A stretch of 11,258 bases of DNA from a bacterium (GTDB lineage Bacteria; Spirochaetota; Spirochaetia; JABEVK01): assembly GCA_021782055.1 (NCBI GenBank), contig JAJXVP010000074.1, positions 1 through 11,258 of the forward strand. The letters run 5' to 3'. The notes under the pieces are model-generated. The model saw only the letters and a list, made by a program, of their open reading frames with translations, was not told the origin of the DNA and searched no databases. Position numbers and translations under genes: made by a program. Positions within the stretch are counted from its first letter, which is position 1. Each line of letters opens with the position of its first letter. Positions 6,972 to 11,258 of the stretch are shown here, piece after piece.

Positions 6972-7709
6972 CTAGGTTTTCTCGCTTTTTGCTTGCGTCC
7001 AAAGGCCCTGGTTCTCGGCCCAGGCCGCCGTTAAGCTCGCTACTGATTCCAGAAAGACGGGCCGAGGAATCTCTTCGGCCCCAAAGCTTGCCAGGTAGTC
7101 GGTGTAGACTTGGCAATCAATCAGCTGAACCGCAAACTGGCTTGTTAAAAGCTCAACCGTTTGGACAAAGCCAACTTTTGAGGCATTCGAGCGGTGTGAA
7201 AACATCGACTCCCCAAAGAAAAGTTGGCCTAAAAGTTCGCCAAAAAGCCCACCTACCAACTGCCTTTGATCATTCTCTTCGACCCAAACTTCGGTGCTGT
7301 GTGAAAAGCCCAAGCGGTGAAGCTCAAGGTAACCTTGCACCACATCTTCGGTAATCCAGGTGCCGTCTTGTCCGGGGCGCTTTGTCCCAGCGCAAGAGCG
7401 AATCACCTGCTCGTAGGCCGTATCAAAGGTCACCACGTACGGGTTCTTTTTTAGGGTTTTTCGTAGCGTGTTGCCAAGATGAAGCTTGGTAGGAAAAAGC
7501 ACAAACCGTGGATCCGGATTCCACCAAAGCAACGGCTCCCCTTCGGAATACCAGGGAAAACAACCTTGGCGGTAAGCTGATAAGAGCATGCCTGGCGAAA
7601 GGTTACCCCCCGAAACAACCACTGAACTTCGTGGCTTTGGCTTAGGAAAGGTAAACCATTCGTCCCAGGCAAAATACGGAAAGTCCGGGTCAGGCCCCAA
7701 GCCCATCAC
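6972..7709 (-). CDS. aat: Leucyl/phenylalanyl-tRNA--protein transferase
   Basis: Aat moves Leu or Phe from charged tRNA onto proteins with N-terminal Arg or Lys, creating N-degrons for ClpS-ClpAP. The 245 residues hold the family blocks in order: GGNLSPGMLLSAYRQGCFPW (34-53), WWNPDPR (62-68), GTWIT (116-120), LVGGLFGELL (141-150), FFGESMFS (154-161) and LIDCQ (186-190) followed by YLASFGAEEIPR. Glu157, Asp188 and Gln190 match the E. coli residues Glu156, Asp186 and Gln188 thought to take part in catalysis. Two adjacent start codons, GTG (7709) and ATG (7706), lie inside the last codons of clpA, overlapping it by up to 20 bases. An AGG lies nine bases before the GTG, so translation is probably coupled. 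Placement behind clpS and clpA completes the N-degron module. The start is uncertain by a few codons. Confidence 0.95.
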   Translation of the reverse strand: MMGLGPDPDFPYFAWDEWFTFPKPKPRSSVVVSGGNLSPGMLLSAYRQGCFPWYSEGEPLLWWNPDPRFVLFPTKLHLGNTLRKTLKKNPYVVTFDTAYEQVIRSCAGTKRPGQDGTWITEDVVQGYLELHRLGFSHSTEVWVEENDQRQLVGGLFGELLGQLFFGESMFSHRSNASKVGFVQTVELLTSQFAVQLIDCQVYTDYLASFGAEEIPRPVFLESVASLTAAWAENQGLWTQAKSEKT

Positions 7710-9984
7710 CCGAAGAGGCCTGCGGGTGAATCACCAGCTGACCGTTTTCAACAACTAGCTGAGCCACACCGCCCTTTTCAAGCTCACCAAACAGAACGGC
7801 ATCGACAAACCAAGCCTTGACGTGCTCTTCGACGGTACGGGCGATGTTACGAGCCCCAAATTCCTCCGAATAGCCTTTTTCGGCCAGCCAGGCCACCGCT
7901 TGTGGAGTCGGATCAAGCACAACCTTCTTGTCTGCAAGAAGAGTTTGAAACTCGGCCAGCTCTTTACGGACAATATTTTCTACGACCTCGGTGGGCAGAC
8001 GGCCAAAGACAACTACCTTGTCCAGACGGTTGCGGAACTCGGGTGCAAAGGTCTTTTCGACCGCACGCTGAATCTCGGTACCTGGAACAATGCGGCTTTC
8101 AAACCCGATCAGACTGCGCCCGACATCACGAGCCCCGGCGTTTGAGGTCATGATCAAGATTACATTGCGAAAATCGGCTTTTCTGCCCTGATTATCTGTC
8201 AAGGTGGCATAGTCCATAATCTGCAACAAAATATTAAAGATATCGGTGTGGGCTTTTTCAATTTCATCGAGCAACACTACACAATGAGGAGTCTTTCGCA
8301 CGGCATCGGTGAGCTGACCGCCTTCGTCGTAGCCCACGTAACCGGGGGGAGAGCCTATCAACCGGCTTACAGTGTGCTTTTCTTGGTATTCGCTCATATC
8401 GAAGCGGTGTACCGTTAACCCCAACTCATTAGCCAAAGAACGGGCAAGTTCGGTTTTTCCCACCCCTGTCGGGCCCACAAATAAAAAGCTAGCAACGGGC
8501 TTGCCGGGTTTCTTGAAACCAGCTCGGGAACGTTTTATCGCGTTCACCACATCGGCTACAGCCGCGTCTTGGCCAAAAATCTGTTCTTTTAAGCGACCTA
8601 GAAGGTTCGACAGGCGGTCTTTTTCGTTGGTAGTAACAGATTTTTCAGGAATTCGGGCCATTCGTGCCAAAACCTTTTCGATTTCGACAGGAGTTACCGG
8701 TTTAAAATCCTCTGATTCCCAGACGGGGTATAAAAAGTTGGCCACCCACGCCCCGGCTTCATCGATCACATCAATCGCCTTGTCGGGAAGGTGTCTCTCG
8801 TTGAGAAACTGATGAGAGAGGTCTACTGCGCTTTCTAAGGCTTCGTCTGAGTAGTGCACCTTGTGAAATTCTTCATACTTAGGCCGCAGACCTTTCAAGA
8901 TCTCGACAGCTTCGGCCGGGGTTGGCTCACCGACGTCAATCTTTTGAAACCGCCGGGACAAAGCGCGGTCGCGTTCAAAGTATTTTTTGTATTCATCAAA
9001 GGTAGTCGAGCCAATACAGTGTAGCTTGCCCGAGGCCAGCGCTGGCTTAAGAAGGTTAGAAGCGTCCATTGAGCCACCTGAAACTGCTCCAGCCCCTACT
9101 ATCGTGTGGATCTCGTCAATAAACAGAATGATTTTGTCCCGTGCCAACAGCTCGTCAATGACCTTTTTTAGCCGTTCTTCAAAGTCACCCCGGTACCGAG
9201 TACCGGCAATTAGGGCCCCCATGTCTAGCGAGTACAAGGTAAAATCTTTGAGCGCCGGGGGAACCTCACCTGCCACGATCCGTTGGGCTAAACCCTCTGT
9301 TACCGCCGTTTTTCCCACACCGGGGTCACCAACATGAATAGGGTTGTTCTTGAGCCGTCGGCACAGAACTTGAATCGTCCGCTCTAAAATGTCCGCTCTA
9401 CCAATCAGAGGCTCAAGTTTGCCTTGGCGTGCCGACTCGGTTAAGTCGGTTGTAAACTGCTCTAAAAAGGTTTTCTTTTTTTTGCCAGGTTTTGTCTCGC
9501 CCGCGAAGGCTTCGTCTTGAGCTAACGAATCGGCCATTTCAGGATCCTCTTCGTCTTGGTCTTCAGGCAAGCCATGCGACAACACTTCGAGCAAAGCCAA
9601 CTTTTGCACCCCGCACGAACGCAGGGCAAATGAGGCATAGCTATCTTTTTCGTCGAGCATGGACACCAAAATATCGCCGGTTTCCACATCGTCTTTCTGA
9701 GCCGACACCGAGTGCATGATGGCGCGCTCAATAACGGTCTGAAAACCCACCGATTGAACCGGCTCGGCTCCTTCAGCCATAGGAATTTCTTTGTCTATGT
9801 AAGTTTCGACCAGACCTTTTAATTCACGAATATCTGTCCCCACCGCCTTTAAAAGGCGAATTTGCGCTTCAAATTGTAACGACGCCAGCAAAAGGTGCTC
9901 GGGGGTGAGAAATTCATGTTGTTTGGCTTTAGCTTCTTCAAAGGCCAAATTAAAAACAGCTTGCAATTCATGAGAAATTTTCAT
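7690..9984 (-). CDS. clpA: ATP-dependent Clp protease ATP-binding subunit ClpA
   Basis: This is a AAA+ unfoldase that forms a hexamer, takes substrates from ClpS and threads them into ClpP. The 764 residues comprise an N-domain (1-140), where ClpS docks, then an acidic linker (about 141-160). D1 has Walker A GDPGVGKT (219-226), pore loop GTRYRG (261-266) and Walker [10 protein letters not shown] (285-293). D2 has Walker A GPTGVGKT (504-511), pore loop GYVGYDEGG (548-556) and Walker B VVLLDE (569-574). The ClpP-docking loop IGF is at 626-628, so it should pair with a ClpP, which is not encoded here. A His precedes the D1 Walker A motif (PIHVGDPG) where Leu is usual; otherwise it is canonical. 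The ATG at 9984 overlaps the clpS stop (ATGA) and has GGAG five bases upstream. It is better than the longer frame up to 10002 because its N-terminus aligns with that of E. coli ClpA. No middle (M) domain like that of ClpB is present. Confidence 0.96.
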   Translation of the reverse strand: MKISHELQAVFNLAFEEAKAKQHEFLTPEHLLLASLQFEAQIRLLKAVGTDIRELKGLVETYIDKEIPMAEGAEPVQSVGFQTVIERAIMHSVSAQKDDVETGDILVSMLDEKDSYASFALRSCGVQKLALLEVLSHGLPEDQDEEDPEMADSLAQDEAFAGETKPGKKKKTFLEQFTTDLTESARQGKLEPLIGRADILERTIQVLCRRLKNNPIHVGDPGVGKTAVTEGLAQRIVAGEVPPALKDFTLYSLDMGALIAGTRYRGDFEERLKKVIDELLARDKIILFIDEIHTIVGAGAVSGGSMDASNLLKPALASGKLHCIGSTTFDEYKKYFERDRALSRRFQKIDVGEPTPAEAVEILKGLRPKYEEFHKVHYSDEALESAVDLSHQFLNERHLPDKAIDVIDEAGAWVANFLYPVWESEDFKPVTPVEIEKVLARMARIPEKSVTTNEKDRLSNLLGRLKEQIFGQDAAVADVVNAIKRSRAGFKKPGKPVASFLFVGPTGVGKTELARSLANELGLTVHRFDMSEYQEKHTVSRLIGSPPGYVGYDEGGQLTDAVRKTPHCVVLLDEIEKAHTDIFNILLQIMDYATLTDNQGRKADFRNVILIMTSNAGARDVGRSLIGFESRIVPGTEIQRAVEKTFAPEFRNRLDKVVVFGRLPTEVVENIVRKELAEFQTLLADKKVVLDPTPQAVAWLAEKGYSEEFGARNIARTVEEHVKAWFVDAVLFGELEKGGVAQLVVENGQLVIHPQASSGDGLGA

Positions 9985-10292
9985 ATAGGCTCCACAGTGC
10001 ATTTCAGGGGATACTCGTTTTCTTTGGCGAGCTTTTCAGTAAGCATCGCTTTCGTACGGGCTACGTCGTACGCGTAATTCCCCACGCTGCCTTTCCCCTG
10101 GCGGTGCACTTCCATCATCTTCTTTTGAGCGGCAGTTTCTGACAGCTGAAACACCGTCATCAGGACGTACACAACAAATTCACGGGTCGTGAAATGGTCG
10201 TTGTGAAGCATACAGGTATACCGTGGGGGTTCCTGAACAGCCTTTTTAGACCGTGTCATCAGATCCGTGTCGAAGTTCTGTGCTAATCCCAT
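9981..10292 (-). CDS. clpS: ClpS adaptor for N-degron substrates
   Basis: ClpS binds bulky hydrophobic N-terminal residues and hands the protein to the ClpA N-domain. The 103-residue protein has a flexible N-terminus (1-22) and the conserved core. By comparison with E. coli, Asn34, Asp35, Thr38, Val43, Met62, His66 and Leu99 are present (here N31, D32, T35, V40, M59, H63, L96). Asp36 is His33 and the gatekeeper Met40 is Arg37 (HNDHFTTREFVV), so the pocket edge is altered. The open frame reaches 10382, but that stretch belongs to the upstream membrane-protein gene in another frame. The ATG at 10292 follows the upstream stop by one base (TAGTATG) and lacks a Shine-Dalgarno site, pointing to reinitiation. 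A second candidate start, M12, lies 33 bases on. Its stop overlaps the clpA start. Confidence 0.94.
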   Translation of the reverse strand: MGLAQNFDTDLMTRSKKAVQEPPRYTCMLHNDHFTTREFVVYVLMTVFQLSETAAQKKMMEVHRQGKGSVGNYAYDVARTKAMLTEKLAKENEYPLKCTVEPI

Positions 10293-10293
10293 A

Positions 10294-11181
10294 CTAGAAA
10301 TATACTGAGTTTCCCGACGAAAAAAAACGGTTGAGTATCCAATCTTTGTAAGGTCGCAGGGGCGTCGCCAACAGACTTTCATCGAGAATCACACTTCCCC
10401 CTCGAAAAAGGAACTTCATTAAGTAAAAAGAGGCTGCTGTTGACGCGTAAGTATCTTCTGCCCAACTTTCGACCTCTGACCAGAGCCAGACTTTTTTGGT
10501 AACCCAAAAGAAGACCGTGATCCCCTGTTCGGTAATTTGGTATTGACGGGGTGTACGCCACAGCAAGCGAAATAAGGGGAACACCAGAAAAAAAAGCGTA
10601 AAGTATTGAGCATTCAAGGGAACCAAGGCCCAGGCAGCCCCGGCTATTCCCCCCATAAAGAGCACATAAAAAACACTAGGAACCAACGACGCTCTCAACC
10701 CTAGCGATAAGTTCTGACCGTTTTCTTGCGGAGAAGGAAGCAAGTCGGGACGCGCTTTTCGTAAACGGTCCAGCAGAAACTCGCAACCCGACAGCTGATG
10801 GGGAAGCACCAAGGTTTGTTCAGGGGTCACTAGCAACGAACGTCGCCAACAGGGAACCGATTTTAGTTCGACAAGTGCGCTTACGACGAGACTGTGCCAG
10901 CGTCCCCAGGTTTTCCAGCGCAACTCTAAACCCTGTGACTCGGTAACAAGGTAAAATTTTTTCAGAGATTTCACCGCCGAGATTAAAAAGCCCACCACTG
11001 ACACCAAGCCTAGGGCCACAAGCCACGACCAGGGCCACGGCTTGATAGCTGCGGCATACCAGGCCCCGACACCGGCAACAGCGCACAGAAGGGCTGAAAG
11101 AAGATGAAAAACCAGTTCTGTTCGACTCCGCTGAAAGACCAACGAGCCCGATTCGTCGAAGGAAAGATTGCTAAGCGCCAC
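10294..11181 (-). CDS. Membrane protein with two probable bacterial PH-like domains
   Basis: I do not recognise this protein by name. From the GTG at 11181 it has 295 residues. Two pairs of membrane segments (about residues 24-45 and 51-70, then 167-187 and 190-207) are each followed by a soluble domain of about 70 residues. The first soluble part begins YLVTESQGLELRWKTWGRW and contains SLVVSALVELKSV; the second begins YQITEQGITVFFWVTKKVW with LWSEVESW. The repeated Y-x-[VI]-T-E-x-x-G-[LI]-x-[VL] start and strand-rich layout resemble bacterial PH (YdbS/YdbT-like) domains. That is an inference. The frame is open to the right edge, but a plus-strand gene start at 11231 makes an N-terminus beyond that unlikely. 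ATG 11214, GTG 11181 and TTG 11142 are possible starts, none with a good ribosome site. It is first in the clpS-clpA-aat operon. Confidence 0.78.
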   Translation of the reverse strand: MALSNLSFDESGSLVFQRSRTELVFHLLSALLCAVAGVGAWYAAAIKPWPWSWLVALGLVSVVGFLISAVKSLKKFYLVTESQGLELRWKTWGRWHSLVVSALVELKSVPCWRRSLLVTPEQTLVLPHQLSGCEFLLDRLRKARPDLLPSPQENGQNLSLGLRASLVPSVFYVLFMGGIAGAAWALVPLNAQYFTLFFLVFPLFRLLWRTPRQYQITEQGITVFFWVTKKVWLWSEVESWAEDTYASTAASFYLMKFLFRGGSVILDESLLATPLRPYKDWILNRFFSSGNSVYF

Positions 11182-11196
11182 GTGTTGAAGTATAAT
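11168..11196 (+). promoter_or_regulatory. Strong sigma70-type promoter, divergent from the N-degron operon
   Basis: TTGCTA (11168-11173, 4 of 6) and a perfect TATAAT (11191-11196) are exactly 17 bases apart. Transcription would begin near 11203 and lead within about 28 bases to a gene start at 11231 with a good ribosome site. The -35 box lies inside or right at the 5' end of the minus-strand gene, depending on its true start. Confidence 0.6.
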
Positions 11197-11217
11197 AAAC
11201 TCGATAGATTTCATACC

Positions 11218-11223
11218 AGGGGG
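11218..11223 (+). promoter_or_regulatory. Ribosome binding site of the right-edge gene
   Basis: AGGGGG lies seven bases before the GTG at 11231. It sits about 15 bases downstream of the predicted start of transcription, so promoter, ribosome site and start codon are properly ordered. Confidence 0.55.
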
Positions 11224-11230
11224 AATCACC

Positions 11231-11258
11231 GTGAAGACGAAGGTCATCATGCTCGTCA
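11231..11258 (+). CDS. Start of a divergent gene, cut by the window edge (partial)
   Basis: GTG at 11231 opens a frame reading MKTKVIMLV before the window ends. Two lysines followed by hydrophobic residues could begin a signal peptide or a cytoplasmic strand; nine codons cannot tell. The case rests on the promoter and ribosome site just upstream and on the divergent layout. Function cannot be named. Confidence 0.5.

Noticed and set aside
10293..10382. N-terminal extension of ClpS by 30 residues
   Set aside because: The stretch codes for the end of the upstream membrane protein in another frame and is unlike the N-terminus of known ClpS proteins.
11171..11258. A second minus-strand frame ending at 11171 that could be the tail of an upstream gene (ends RVYYTSTRGA)
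   Set aside because: An open run of 28 codons to an edge is common by chance, and the opposite strand there has a promoter, a ribosome site and a start codon.

Overview
This is a gene-dense stretch of about 11 kb, with intergenic gaps from 1 to about 130 bases. It reads as chromosome of a Gram-negative-type bacterium. Two genes encode outer-envelope proteins: a signal-peptide beta-barrel ending in an aromatic residue, and a lipoprotein. The ClpS/ClpA/Aat set is also typical of diderm bacteria. The split purine gene (separate IMP cyclohydrolase and AICAR transformylase) together with a PAS-SpoIIE-TPR phosphatase fits a free-living spirochaete of the Spirochaeta/Treponema kind. That placement is an inference and is not proven here. 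No mobile element, CRISPR array, tRNA or rRNA was seen.

Left block (positions 1-4875, minus strand). One tightly packed operon reads from right to left: folD, a PAS-SpoIIE-TPR phosphatase, IMP cyclohydrolase, AICAR transformylase, a 117-residue membrane protein, and the start of a signal-peptide protein that runs off the window. FolD makes 10-formyl-tetrahydrofolate, the one-carbon donor used by AICAR transformylase. Its product FAICAR is then closed to IMP by the cyclohydrolase, so the operon holds the last two steps of purine synthesis plus their cofactor supply. A signalling phosphatase sits in the middle of it. A good sigma70-type promoter lies just upstream of folD.

Middle block (5006-6967, plus strand). 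Two exported proteins are divergent from folD: a small outer-membrane beta-barrel with a TTG start and a lipoprotein with a GTG start and a probable beta-propeller fold. They are nine bases apart and probably co-transcribed.

Right block (6972-11181, minus strand). A second operon reads right to left: a membrane protein with two probable PH-like domains, clpS, clpA and aat. Junctions are coupled (TAGTATG, ATGA, and a roughly 20-base overlap). This is the N-degron pathway in one transcript: Aat attaches Leu or Phe to N-termini, ClpS recognises such N-termini, and ClpA unfolds the substrates for ClpP. ClpP is not in the window. The ClpS pocket carries Arg at the position of the E. coli Met40 gatekeeper, which may change what it recognises.

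At the far right edge a strong plus-strand promoter, ribosome binding site and GTG start mark a divergent gene of which only about nine codons are visible.
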